Part shown: in pieces, positions 26,985 through 34,614 of the stretch
Numbering within the stretch: position 1 is the stretch's first letter
Layout: the number at the start of each line of letters is the position of its first letter
Source: Caryophanales bacterium
GTDB taxonomy: Bacteria; Bacillota; Bacilli; Paenibacillales; CANHCR01
Assembly: GCA_947459205.1 (NCBI GenBank)
Contig: CANHCR010000014.1
Coordinates: forward strand, 1 to 55,597
Length of the DNA stretch: 55,597 nucleotides
Direction: 5' to 3'
The notes under the pieces: model-generated
Told to the model about the DNA's origin: nothing
What the model saw: only the letters and a program-made list of their open reading frames with translations
Databases searched by the model: none
Made by a program: the position numbers and the translations under genes

Positions 26985-28726
26985 TATTCAGAATCCCCCA
27001 TGATCATTTCGTCAATCGCCGAACCGGCGGTTACCATCGGGAACACGTTTTCGTCTTTGCGCACTTGGAAATCAATCAACACCGGGCCATCGGTCGCCAA
27101 CGCTTCTTGCCACGCTTGCTGCGCTTCTTCGTTGGTCGTCGCACGTAAACCTTTGACACCGTATGCCTCTGCCAATTTAACAAAGTCAGGACTACCGGAC
27201 AAGTCGATGTGACTGTAGCGGTTATCATAAATGATTTCCTGCCACTGACGGACCATGCCGAGCACCTGATTGTTGATGACCACAATCTTCACCGGAATGT
27301 TGTGAATCGCGCAAATCGCCAACTCCTGCGCACACATTTGCATGCCGCCATCACCGTTTACCGAAATGACAAGTCGTCCTTTATGTGCCATTTGTGCGCC
27401 GATTGCTGACGGAAAGCCGAAGCCCATCGTGCCGAGGCCACCGGAAGTAATCATCGAACGCGGATTTTTGAACTTATAATATTGAGCCACCCACATTTGG
27501 TGCTGACCGACGTCCGTTGTTACAAACGCTTCGCCATTCGTCGTGTCGCTCAACATTTCGATTACATACTGCGGCTTCAGTTCGCTATCGGACTTAATAT
27601 AGCGTAACGGTTTCTCCGCTTTCAACTGATCGATATGCTTGATCCACGCCTCGGATTTCGCTTTTTTAGCCGTTTGATTCGCGACCGCAAGCACCGTTTT
27701 TACATCGCCGACACACGGAATCGCCGTTTTTACGTTTTTGCCGATTTCCGCTGGGTCAACGTCAATGTGTGCAATTTTTGCCTTTGGTGCAAATGCAGAC
27801 AGTTTCATCGTTACACGGTCATCAAAGCGAGCTCCGATTCCAATCAGCAAATCGCAGTTTTGCAGTGCCATATTCGCCGTGTACGTACCGTGCATCCCAG
27901 GCATACCCATCCAAAGCGGATGCGCGCTGGAAAAGCCGCTCAAACCGAGCAACGTCGTCGTAATTGGAATTTGCGTTTTTTCAACAAACTCCAGCAATTC
28001 TTCTTGCGCATCAGCATAAACTACACCGCCGCCAGCCAAAATGACAGGACTTTCGGCCTGCTCAATCGCCTGAATTAACTTATTCACTTGCAATTTATTC
28101 GGCATCACGGTTGGGTTATAGCCGCGAATATCAACTTTATCAACGTGGTGGAACGGAATTTTGTTCGCCGATACATCTTTCGGAATATCGATCAATACTG
28201 GACCTTTCCGACCGGTCGATGCGATATAGAATGCCTCTTTGATGACGCGCGGCAAATCTTCAACGTTGCGGACCAAGTAGTTATGTTTCGTAATCGGCAT
28301 TGTAATGCCAGTAATATCGGCTTCTTGGAACGCATCCGTACCGATGAAGTTGGTTGCTACATTGCCTGTAATGACGACGAGCGGAACAGAATCCATAAAT
28401 GCAGTCGCAATACCCGTTACCAAGTTCGTCGCACCTGGACCTGACGTAGCGATACAAACGCCCACTTTACCGGAAGCACGCGCATAGCCGTCAGCCGCAT
28501 GAATCGCACCTTGTTCGTGACGAGTCAAAATGTGATTGATGTTGGCAAATCCATACATCGCATCATAAATGTTCAGTACGGCGCCACCCGGGTAACCAAA
28601 AATGCACTCGACTTCTTCGAGCAATAGACAGCGCAGTAAAATCTCCGAACCGGAAATGACGTCCGGTTGCAGTAACTTGGCTCGAACTTCCTCCTTGGAC
28701 AAAACTTCGCGTTCTTCAATACTCAT
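26984..28726 (-). CDS. ilvB: Acetolactate synthase large subunit
   Basis: The catalytic subunit is a thiamine-diphosphate and FAD enzyme that makes acetolactate or acetohydroxybutyrate from pyruvate. It has 580 residues: the N-terminal PYR domain with FGYPGG and the catalytic Glu71 (HEQGAIHAADGYA), the central FAD-binding domain, and the C-terminal ThDP domain with GDGGMQM and NNQVLGMVRQWQ. GAGGAGG precedes ATG. It is the first gene after the T-box leader. Confidence 0.97.
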   Translation of the reverse strand: MSIEEREVLSKEEVRAKLLQPDVISGSEILLRCLLLEEVECIFGYPGGAVLNIYDAMYGFANINHILTRHEQGAIHAADGYARASGKVGVCIATSGPGATNLVTGIATAFMDSVPLVVITGNVATNFIGTDAFQEADITGITMPITKHNYLVRNVEDLPRVIKEAFYIASTGRKGPVLIDIPKDVSANKIPFHHVDKVDIRGYNPTVMPNKLQVNKLIQAIEQAESPVILAGGGVVYADAQEELLEFVEKTQIPITTTLLGLSGFSSAHPLWMGMPGMHGTYTANMALQNCDLLIGIGARFDDRVTMKLSAFAPKAKIAHIDVDPAEIGKNVKTAIPCVGDVKTVLAVANQTAKKAKSEAWIKHIDQLKAEKPLRYIKSDSELKPQYVIEMLSDTTNGEAFVTTDVGQHQMWVAQYYKFKNPRSMITSGGLGTMGFGFPSAIGAQMAHKGRLVISVNGDGGMQMCAQELAICAIHNIPVKIVVINNQVLGMVRQWQEIIYDNRYSHIDLSGSPDFVKLAEAYGVKGLRATTNEEAQQAWQEALATDGPVLIDFQVRKDENVFPMVTAGSAIDEMIMGDSE

Positions 28727-28764
28727 CGTTGTCTCCTCCTCTCAAATTGCTCGCAAAACAAACA

Positions 28765-29085
28765 GAAAACCCCAATCATCCCTGCGATGATATCGCATTA
28801 GGGACGAAAGGGGTTTATGCTCTCGTGGTACCACCCAAATTCACTGTACAGCTCACGCTATGCAGTCTCAGCGAGATGATGCGGACACTTTGGTCCTATC
28901 ACTCAGGCATGTTAACGAATGCCGACCGGTTTTTCCTATTATGACAATTGTCAGTTCAGAAAAACAGCTCCAAGGTGAGCACGCCACTCGAGGGTTAAGG
29001 CAAAGGTTGCAGCAACTCCTTTGCTCTCTGGACATAAGAGCCTCGGGACTTCGTCCTTATCACAGCTTGTGAATAGATGTAATTA
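28765..29085 (-). ncRNA. T-box leader of ilvB-ilvH-ilvC-leuA
   Basis: The minus-strand transcript has Stem I elements CAGAGAG and the apical AGTTGCTG, followed by the T-box GGGTGGTACCACGAG (complement of 28822-28836). A terminator follows, with ACCCC and GGGGT arms around a GCGAT hairpin (complement of about 28766-28815). By alignment with the valS leader in this window, the specifier is probably CUC for leucine (complement of 28977-28979). Uncharged tRNA should favour read-through into ilvB. Confidence 0.92.
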
Positions 29086-29090
29086 TCTTC

Positions 29091-29119
29091 ATTATATTCT
29101 TGTTTTTCGGGTGAGTCAA
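29091..29119 (-). promoter_or_regulatory. ilv-leu operon promoter
   Basis: On the minus strand TTGACT (complement of 29114-29119) and TATAAT (complement of 29091-29096) are 17 bases apart. The -35 starts six bases after the rplT stop codon, and no terminator is visible between. Confidence 0.85.
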
Positions 29120-29125
29120 GTGAAA

Positions 29126-29485
29126 TTACGCGTTCAATTTCGCTTTAGCAGCCGTCGCCAATTGCGCAAACGCTGCAGAGTCATTGACTGCAAGATCAGC
29201 CAACATTTTACGGTTGATCGTGATGCCACTGTTTTTCAAACCAAACATCAATTTGCTATAAGACAAGCCGTTTAAGCGAGCTGCAGCATTGATGCGAGTG
29301 ATCCACAATTTGCGGAAATCGCGCTTTTTCTGACGGCGATCACGATAAGCGTACAACAGTGATTTCATCACCTGTGCATTCGCTGTTTTAAAAATGCGAT
29401 GTTTGGAACCGAAGTAACCTTTTGCAAGTTTCAAAATTTTCTTATGACGACGGCGAGTTACGAATCCGCCTTTTACTCTTGCCAT
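29126..29485 (-). CDS. rplT: 50S ribosomal protein L20
   Basis: L20 binds 23S rRNA early in 50S assembly and in Bacillus also represses its own operon through the leader. The 119 residues have the family pattern: [16 protein letters not shown] at the start, then a basic long helix and the C-terminal RNA-binding globule with [10 protein letters not shown]. An AGGAGG site precedes the ATG. Last gene of infC-rpmI-rplT. Confidence 0.98.
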   Translation of the reverse strand: MARVKGGFVTRRRHKKILKLAKGYFGSKHRIFKTANAQVMKSLLYAYRDRRQKKRDFRKLWITRINAAARLNGLSYSKLMFGLKNSGITINRKMLADLAVNDSAAFAQLATAAKAKLNA

Positions 29486-29506
29486 GGAAAAAACCTCCTG
29501 TAAAAA

Positions 29507-29707
29507 TTATTTAACGTAAACTAGCAATTGTTCAATGCGTTTTGCGTCACCTTTAGTGACAATTGCGCTACTTCTCAAACCACGCTTGCGCTTCGCGCTT
29601 TTTCCTTCTAACAAGTGGCGTTTGAACGCTTGGAAACGTTTAATTTTGCCTGTGCCTGTCTTTTTGAAGCGTTTCGCTGCGCCACGATGTGTTTTCATTT
29701 TTGGCAT
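29507..29707 (-). CDS. rpmI: 50S ribosomal protein L35
   Basis: A 66-residue, strongly basic protein of the 50S subunit. [20 protein letters not shown] and the later [10 protein letters not shown] are family features. It lies between infC and rplT with an AGGAGG site, 34 bases after infC. Confidence 0.98.
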   Translation of the reverse strand: MPKMKTHRGAAKRFKKTGTGKIKRFQAFKRHLLEGKSAKRKRGLRSSAIVTKGDAKRIEQLLVYVK

Positions 29708-29741
29708 GACTGTTCCTCCTGTGCAATCAAAATTTTATATA

Positions 29742-30248
29742 TTATTTGGGAGCAAGAATCAGAATCATACTGCGACCTTCAAGTTTCGCTTTGCGTTCCA
29801 CTACCGAAAGTTCCGCGACTTCGGCTGCAAGACGTTCGAGAACGCGTTGCCCGATTTCTGGATGGGTAATTTCACGACCACGGAATTTGATGGTCAGTTT
29901 GACTTTGTCGCCTTCTTTCAAGAACTTCTGCACATTGCGCAGTTTCGTTTGATAATCATGCTCGTCAATCGTAGCACTCAAACGAATTTCTTTCATTTCG
30001 ACAACTTTCTGGTTTTTCCGCGCTTCCTTCTCTTTCTTCTGTTGCTCGAAACGGAACTTACCGTAGTCCATGATTTTGCACACAGGCGGTACCGCTGTCG
30101 GAGCGATGTTGACAAGATCGAGATTGGCATTAATCGCCATTTGCAACGCTTCTTTTGTCGGCAGAATACCGACTTGCTCACCATTAACACCGATTAGACG
30201 AACTTCCTTATCACGAATTTCTTCGTTGATCAAAACTTCTTTGCTAAT
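29742..30248 (-). CDS. infC: Translation initiation factor IF-3 (AUU start)
   Basis: IF-3 prevents premature 70S formation and checks initiator tRNA and start codon. The full-length reading begins at ATT 30248, six bases after GGAGGTGA, giving (M)[19 protein letters not shown], which matches the Bacillus N terminus. Starting at the TTG at 30233 would remove five conserved residues and leave the strong site 21 bases away. AUU is the classical infC start, where IF-3 represses its own translation. The 168 residues include the linker with [13 protein letters not shown] and the C-terminal domain ending MILILAPK. Confidence 0.95.
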   Translation of the reverse strand: MSKEVLINEEIRDKEVRLIGVNGEQVGILPTKEALQMAINANLDLVNIAPTAVPPVCKIMDYGKFRFEQQKKEKEARKNQKVVEMKEIRLSATIDEHDYQTKLRNVQKFLKEGDKVKLTIKFRGREITHPEIGQRVLERLAAEVAELSVVERKAKLEGRSMILILAPK

Positions 30249-30261
30249 AAGATGTCACCTC

Positions 30262-30425
30262 CAAAAATGATAATAAAACAAAAAAAGTGGGCGCAGGCCC
30301 ACTGTCATTCACGAATAAGAATTAACAACCGAACGGTTGATTTCCTATCGATAACCCGACAACGGAATGTCGTCCAGGTGAGAAGTTGGGCTTCTGCTTT
30401 TCTTTGTATGATCACATACTGAAGT
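30262..30425 (-). ncRNA. L20-type leader of infC-rpmI-rplT
   Basis: The long untranslated leader runs from the promoter to the terminator just before infC. It contains complementary blocks (CCCAACTTCTC, CGACATTCCGTTGTCGGGT) as expected for the L20 leader of Bacillales, in which L20 binds the RNA and promotes termination. The family was assigned by position and layout, not by a covariance search. Confidence 0.75.
30279..30303 (-). terminator. Leader attenuator upstream of infC
   Basis: On the minus strand AGTGGGC and GCCCACT, with a four-base loop, are followed by seven T residues, about 30 bases before the infC start. Confidence 0.85.
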
Positions 30426-30454
30426 ATCATAACACTAGAAAAATCGGGTGTCAA
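30426..30454 (-). promoter_or_regulatory. infC operon promoter
   Basis: On the minus strand a perfect TTGACA (complement of 30449-30454) and TATGAT (complement of 30426-30431) are 17 bases apart. Confidence 0.85.
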
Positions 30455-30502
30455 GTTGTCGATAAAGATTGCGAAATTTGTAAAATAAAATTTGATACCA
30501 AT

Positions 30503-30530
30503 TTGACGCATTTCACACTTGCGATATGGT
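30503..30530 (+). promoter_or_regulatory. Promoter of the UgtP-like gene
   Basis: TTGACG at 30503-30508 and TATGGT at 30525-30530 are 16 bases apart, about 47 bases before the start codon. Confidence 0.45.
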
Positions 30531-30577
30531 AAAATAACGATATCAATCGGAAAACAAATCAGGTAAGGTGAAACGTT

Positions 30578-31690
30578 TTGCGCAAAAAACGAGTGCTGAT
30601 TTTATCAGAAGGATTTGGAACGGGGCACACGAAAGCCGCTCAAGCGTTGTCTGCAAATATTCGAAGAAACAGTCCGAATATCCAGACACGCGTGTTTGAG
30701 TTGGGTTCTTTTTTGAATCCGCACGTCAGTCGTTGGATTCTTGATGCTTATCGCAAAACGGTCGCTAAGCAACCGAAGTTGGTCGGCATGTTGTACCGTT
30801 ATCAATATGAAAAGTCGCTGAATAAATTCACGCAAATGGCGTTGCATCGTATTTTTTACACGCAAACGGCAGCGATGATTAAGCAGCTGCAACCCGATGC
30901 AATCATTTGCACCCACCCCTTTCCGAACATTGTCATTTCTCGTCTCAAAAGACTTGGGCTTCGTGTACCACTATGCACGGTCATTACTGATTATGATGTA
31001 CACGGCACATGGGTGTGCCCTGAAGTGAACCAGTACCTCGTTTCATCAGACGAGATGAAGGGCAAACTGCTCGCCAAAGGGGTTCGCGAACAAGCAATTA
31101 AAGTGACAGGCATGCCAGTTCACCCTGATTTTTGGCAACCTATGGACCGCGAATCGATTCGCCAACAGTTAGGTTTACAACCATTACCTACGGTGATGAT
31201 TATGGGTGGCGGTTGGGGTTTGCTTGATCAAGAAAATTTATACGAGAAAATGATGGAATGGCGCGAGCGTATACAGTTCGTGTTTTGTCTCGGCCAAAAT
31301 AAAGAGGCTCTCCGAAAAATGCAAGAGAACCCGCTATTTATTCATCCTAATATACATTTGATCGGTTACAGCAAACAGATTAGTCAGTGGATGGAAGTCG
31401 CTGATTTGCTCATTACGAAACCAGGCGGGATGACGTGCAGCGAAGCATTCGCCAAACGCTTACCGATGTTGTTTTTGCAACCACTGCCTGGTCAAGAACA
31501 GGAAAATTGTCACTTTTTCAGCGAACTTGGGATGGGTCGCGAGATTACTTCGTTCGACATCGTTTCTGCGACTTTGACGGAACTTGTGCAAAATTACGCT
31601 ACATTGATTGAGCAGCGTCAAATGGAATTGGACACCATCAGGGAACATCAACAACAAAATTTCGGCGCAGCGATTGCCGGTATCTTATAA
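30578..31690 (+). CDS. MGDG synthase/UgtP-like glycosyltransferase
   Basis: A 370-residue GT28-type enzyme of the family that adds sugar to diacylglycerol at the inner membrane face. The N-terminal domain has SEGFGTGHTKAAQAL with the catalytic-type His16; the C-terminal domain has KPGGMTCSEA, which binds the sugar nucleotide. It could make glucolipid anchors of lipoteichoic acid as UgtP does, or another glycolipid. The start is TTG 30578, preceded by AAGGTG. Its TAA directly abuts the trmB stop on the other strand. Confidence 0.8.
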   Translation: MRKKRVLILSEGFGTGHTKAAQALSANIRRNSPNIQTRVFELGSFLNPHVSRWILDAYRKTVAKQPKLVGMLYRYQYEKSLNKFTQMALHRIFYTQTAAMIKQLQPDAIICTHPFPNIVISRLKRLGLRVPLCTVITDYDVHGTWVCPEVNQYLVSSDEMKGKLLAKGVREQAIKVTGMPVHPDFWQPMDRESIRQQLGLQPLPTVMIMGGGWGLLDQENLYEKMMEWRERIQFVFCLGQNKEALRKMQENPLFIHPNIHLIGYSKQISQWMEVADLLITKPGGMTCSEAFAKRLPMLFLQPLPGQEQENCHFFSELGMGREITSFDIVSATLTELVQNYATLIEQRQMELDTIREHQQQNFGAAIAGIL

Positions 31691-32356
31691 CTAGTTTCGC
31701 GGAACAGCCTCGCAACGGTAAATGTTTTGTCCGCGTTCGTGAAACTTCATTTCATATTCGGTCATCACATGTTCAGGATGCGCACCCTCACGATGTAAAC
31801 TTAAACTCACATTGCGGAGATCAAAGCCCGCTTCGATGAAACTGTTCAACGAAAATTCAAAAAAATGTTCGCCATCTGTCTTCAAGTGAATCTCTCCGTC
31901 CGATCGCAATATATGCGTATATTTGGCAAGAAACTCGGGATGGGTCAAGCGCCGACGGGCATGACGTCGTTTTGGCCATGGATCGCTGAAGTTGAGATAA
32001 ATGCGCGATACCTCGCCTGCCCCAAATAAATCAAGCACATATTCAATGTTGAAAAGCGCAAGCGCCAAATTCGGCGGCTCCATTTGCGCTTTTTCTGCCC
32101 ATATTGAACGTGCCTTATCGCTCGCCTGCATGAGCAACTCTTCTTTCATGTCGATGCCGATGAAGTTGCAATCCGGATAGTGGCCTGACATGTTGCTGAT
32201 GAACCGCCCCTTGCCCATGCCAAGTTCCACATGTAACGGGTTTGAATTGCCGAAAAATTCGTGCCAGCGACCTTTATATTCACGCGGTTCGGGAATGTAT
32301 ATATCGGGTTGTCGCAGTAATGCGTCCATCGTCCCCGCTCTTCGTCTTAATCTCAT
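31691..32356 (-). CDS. trmB: tRNA (guanine-N7)-methyltransferase
   Basis: TrmB methylates G46 of tRNA to m7G using SAM. The 221 residues have the SAM-binding ELGMGKGRF, the adjacent GIDMKEELL and the catalytic NFSDPWPKRRHARRRL, all intact. GGGGG lies before the ATG. No terminator is seen at its 3' end, where it meets the UgtP-like gene with no gap. Confidence 0.96.
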   Translation of the reverse strand: MRLRRRAGTMDALLRQPDIYIPEPREYKGRWHEFFGNSNPLHVELGMGKGRFISNMSGHYPDCNFIGIDMKEELLMQASDKARSIWAEKAQMEPPNLALALFNIEYVLDLFGAGEVSRIYLNFSDPWPKRRHARRRLTHPEFLAKYTHILRSDGEIHLKTDGEHFFEFSLNSFIEAGFDLRNVSLSLHREGAHPEHVMTEYEMKFHERGQNIYRCEAVPRN

Positions 32357-32440
32357 TGTTGTCCCCCATTTGCGACTGTTTTAAAAAAATAATAGTGTAT
32401 CAGATGGGATTGTGCAAATGTAGTCGCATATTTCTTCATA

Positions 32441-32482
32441 TAAAAACCGCCTACGTCGGTCGATGTCCGAACGCAAGCGGTC
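32441..32482 (-). terminator. Terminator of the 57-residue protein gene
   Basis: On the minus strand ACCGCTTGCGT and ACGTAGGCGGT pair over 11 bases (two G-U) and are followed by TTTTTAT. Confidence 0.75.
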
Positions 32483-32513
32483 AGGTTGATTTTGTCATGA
32501 GTACAGTCGCCTT

Positions 32514-32687
32514 TCAGTGTTGGATCCCGTTCTTCACTTCCAGTTGTTGACGCAGTTTTTTGCGCGCCTCAATCAACAACTTGTGATCTTGGTAAAAGTT
32601 TTCGCCGCTAAGTGCAAGCAATTCCTTGACAGTTAGTTGAATGGCGATTTTCTCATTCCCTTGTGGTATTTCAATATGTCTCTCCAT
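32514..32687 (-). CDS. Small conserved-looking protein, 57 residues
   Basis: A short gene hidden in a longer spurious reading frame. ATG 32687 has a strong GGAAGGAGG site, a good promoter upstream and its own terminator, so it is real. The protein starts MERHIEIPQGNEKIAIQ, is hydrophilic, and has a charged helix near the end (EARKKLRQQLEVK). The segment IQLTVKELLALSGENF looks folded. I do not recognise it. Confidence 0.75.
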   Translation of the reverse strand: MERHIEIPQGNEKIAIQLTVKELLALSGENFYQDHKLLIEARKKLRQQLEVKNGIQH

Positions 32688-32761
32688 GGTCGTACCTCCT
32701 TCCGAAAAATTACTGTAATTTTTTAGCAAAATGTTTGTATGCCCTTTATTTGCTTGATTGT

Positions 32762-32790
32762 ATTGTAACACCTTATGTAAGGTTTGTAAA
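32762..32790 (-). promoter_or_regulatory. Promoter with central dyad for the 57-residue gene
   Basis: On the minus strand TTTACA (complement of 32785-32790) and TACAAT (complement of 32762-32767) are 17 bases apart. The spacer holds a perfect 6-2-6 dyad, ACCTTA-TG-TAAGGT, at 32770-32783, an obvious candidate operator. Confidence 0.6.
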
Positions 32791-32879
32791 TAGGTATCGT
32801 TAATCTTTTTTAAAAAATCGATTTTTGTGTGCGAATTTTGTACAATGAAACTATTCAACTTAAAGGAGTCACGTACGAC

Positions 32880-33893
32880 ATGGACGAGCGGCAGTTGCAA
32901 CCCCCTCTTCCTGCAAATTGGGGAGACAAGCGTTTCTACACTTGGAACGCACATATGCGTCAGCAATTCGGCGAAAAAATTTTCAAAGTACCGCTTGACG
33001 GTGGTTTTACGTGTCCAAATCGTGACGGCAACATTGCCATCGGCGGTTGCACATTTTGTAGTGCGCGCGGGTCTGGCGACTTCGCCGGCAGTCGACGTGA
33101 TGATCTGATTACACAATTCAATCAGATTCGTGATCGTCAACATCTTAAGTGGCCACGCGCCAAATACATCGGTTATTTTCAGGCGTACAGCAATACCTAT
33201 GCTCCTGTTGAGGAACTTCGTGAAGCATACGAAGTCATTCTCGAACAGCCAGGCGTGGTCGGATTGTCGATTGCCACAAGGCCGGACTGCTTGCCTGACG
33301 ATGTTGTTGAATATTTGGCCGAACTGAATAAGCGCACATATCTTTGGGTCGAACTCGGTCTGCAGACAATCCACGAACGAACCTCGATGCTAATCAATCG
33401 CGCGCACGACACGGCTTGTTTTTTAGAAGGAGTGGCAAAGTTACGGAAGCACGGCATTCGCGTATGTGCTCATATTATATACGGCTTGCCATTAGAAGAT
33501 GACCGCATGATGTTGGAAACGGGACGAGCCGTGTCAGCAATGGACGTGCAAGGCATCAAAATACACCTGCTCCATTTGATGAAAAAGACGCCGATGGTCA
33601 AGCAATACGAAGCTGGCTTGGTGGAATTTTTGGACTGCGAGCATTATGTGAAACTGGTCGTCGACACATTAGAGTTTTTACCGCCAGAAATGATTGTGCA
33701 CCGCGTAACCGGCGATGCACCGCGGGAAACGATTATCGGTCCGATGTGGAGTCTGAAGAAGTGGGAAGTGCTGAATGCGATTGATGCAGAGTTGCGGAGA
33801 CGCGATTCGTGGCAAGGAAAACTGTGGCAACCAGGAGAACGCTTGCTGAGCCCAAGTCAATTAAATGAACACGGAGTACCGCTATGGGTCTGA
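32880..33893 (+). CDS. mnmL: Radical SAM protein MnmL (YtqA)
   Basis: A 337-residue radical SAM enzyme of the TIGR01212/YtqA family. Cys45, Cys57 and Cys60 lie in FTCPNRDG...GGCTFCS, followed by ARGSGDFAG, all characteristic. YtqA has been linked to the Gram-positive conversion of the cmnm5 group to nm5 on wobble uridine of tRNA, upstream of MnmM. ATG 32880 follows AAAGGAG at 11 bases. It overlaps the start of mnmM by ten bases, so the two steps are co-translated. Confidence 0.88.
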   Translation: MDERQLQPPLPANWGDKRFYTWNAHMRQQFGEKIFKVPLDGGFTCPNRDGNIAIGGCTFCSARGSGDFAGSRRDDLITQFNQIRDRQHLKWPRAKYIGYFQAYSNTYAPVEELREAYEVILEQPGVVGLSIATRPDCLPDDVVEYLAELNKRTYLWVELGLQTIHERTSMLINRAHDTACFLEGVAKLRKHGIRVCAHIIYGLPLEDDRMMLETGRAVSAMDVQGIKIHLLHLMKKTPMVKQYEAGLVEFLDCEHYVKLVVDTLEFLPPEMIVHRVTGDAPRETIIGPMWSLKKWEVLNAIDAELRRRDSWQGKLWQPGERLLSPSQLNEHGVPLWV

Positions 33894-34549
33894 TGTCTGT
33901 GCTGTCTTTCGCACAAAAAATCGTGGTAGAGCGACTCCGGCCAGGCGAAGTGGCGATTGATGCGACGATTGGTAACGGTGTCGACACCTTATTTCTAGCA
34001 CGTACTGTCGGTACGCACGGAACCGTTTACGGATTTGATATCCAAGCTGAAGCGCTCTTGCGAACGAACCAACGTTTAACTGAGCACCGTGCAGATGACT
34101 TGTGCACGGATGTGCGGCTCGTACATGCTGGTCATGAGCAAATGAAGTTGCATGTCGAAGACGTGCATCATGGTAAAGTGACGGCTGTCATGTTCAATCT
34201 TGGCTATTTGCCGGCAGGAGAGCAGCAACAGATTATTACGAAAGCGGAAACCACGTTGCCAGCGCTTGAATCGGCGCTTTCGTTGTTGCGCACGGGCGGG
34301 GTTGTGTGCATTGTGCTCTATCCGGGACATAAGGGCGGACTGCAAGAAGCGGAGCAAGTAGAAACTTGGGCTTGCGCACTTTCATCATTGGAATACGATG
34401 TGTTGTCGTACCGTATGCTCAATCGTCGTGCTCTACCTCCCTACTTGATTGTAATCGATAAAAAACGGGCATGCTTGCCCGATTGCCTGCCAACCACTGG
34501 CAGAAACGAAAGTGGCATGGCTCCAGAGGCTTTCTACTCTGCCGACTAA
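33884..34549 (+). CDS. mnmM: tRNA methyltransferase MnmM (YtqB)
   Basis: A class I SAM methyltransferase that makes mnm5(s2)U at tRNA position 34 from nm5U. AIDATIGNGVDTLFLA is the SAM loop and MFNLGYLPAG the catalytic-side motif; RRALPPYLIVIDKK is the usual family end at about residue 194. Here the frame continues for 27 more residues (to ...EAFYSAD), beyond a minus-strand terminator-like hairpin, which suggests a recent extension. GGAG precedes ATG 33884 by seven bases. Confidence 0.88.
   Translation: MGLMSVLSFAQKIVVERLRPGEVAIDATIGNGVDTLFLARTVGTHGTVYGFDIQAEALLRTNQRLTEHRADDLCTDVRLVHAGHEQMKLHVEDVHHGKVTAVMFNLGYLPAGEQQQIITKAETTLPALESALSLLRTGGVVCIVLYPGHKGGLQEAEQVETWACALSSLEYDVLSYRMLNRRALPPYLIVIDKKRACLPDCLPTTGRNESGMAPEAFYSAD
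34460..34481 (-). terminator. Minus-strand terminator inside the mnmM 3' end
   Basis: On the minus strand CGGGCA and TGCCCG with a four-base loop precede six T residues. It lies within the extended tail of mnmM and backs up the shared terminator for the B12-type radical SAM gene. Confidence 0.6.
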
Positions 34550-34562
34550 GGACCACGCTTTC

Positions 34563-34606
34563 ATAAAAAACTCGCGTCCGAGTGACCATGGACACGAGTT
34601 TTTTTA
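34563..34606. terminator. Bidirectional terminator, mnmM / radical SAM gene
   Basis: AAAAAACTCG-c-GTCC and GGAC-a-CGAGTTTTTTT form a long stem between convergent genes. Confidence 0.9.
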
Positions 34607-34614
34607 ATGGGATT

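Noticed and set aside
32688-33374. Upstream part of a 286-residue minus-strand frame
   Set aside because: It runs antisense through mnmL. Only the last 57 codons have a start, ribosome site and promoter.
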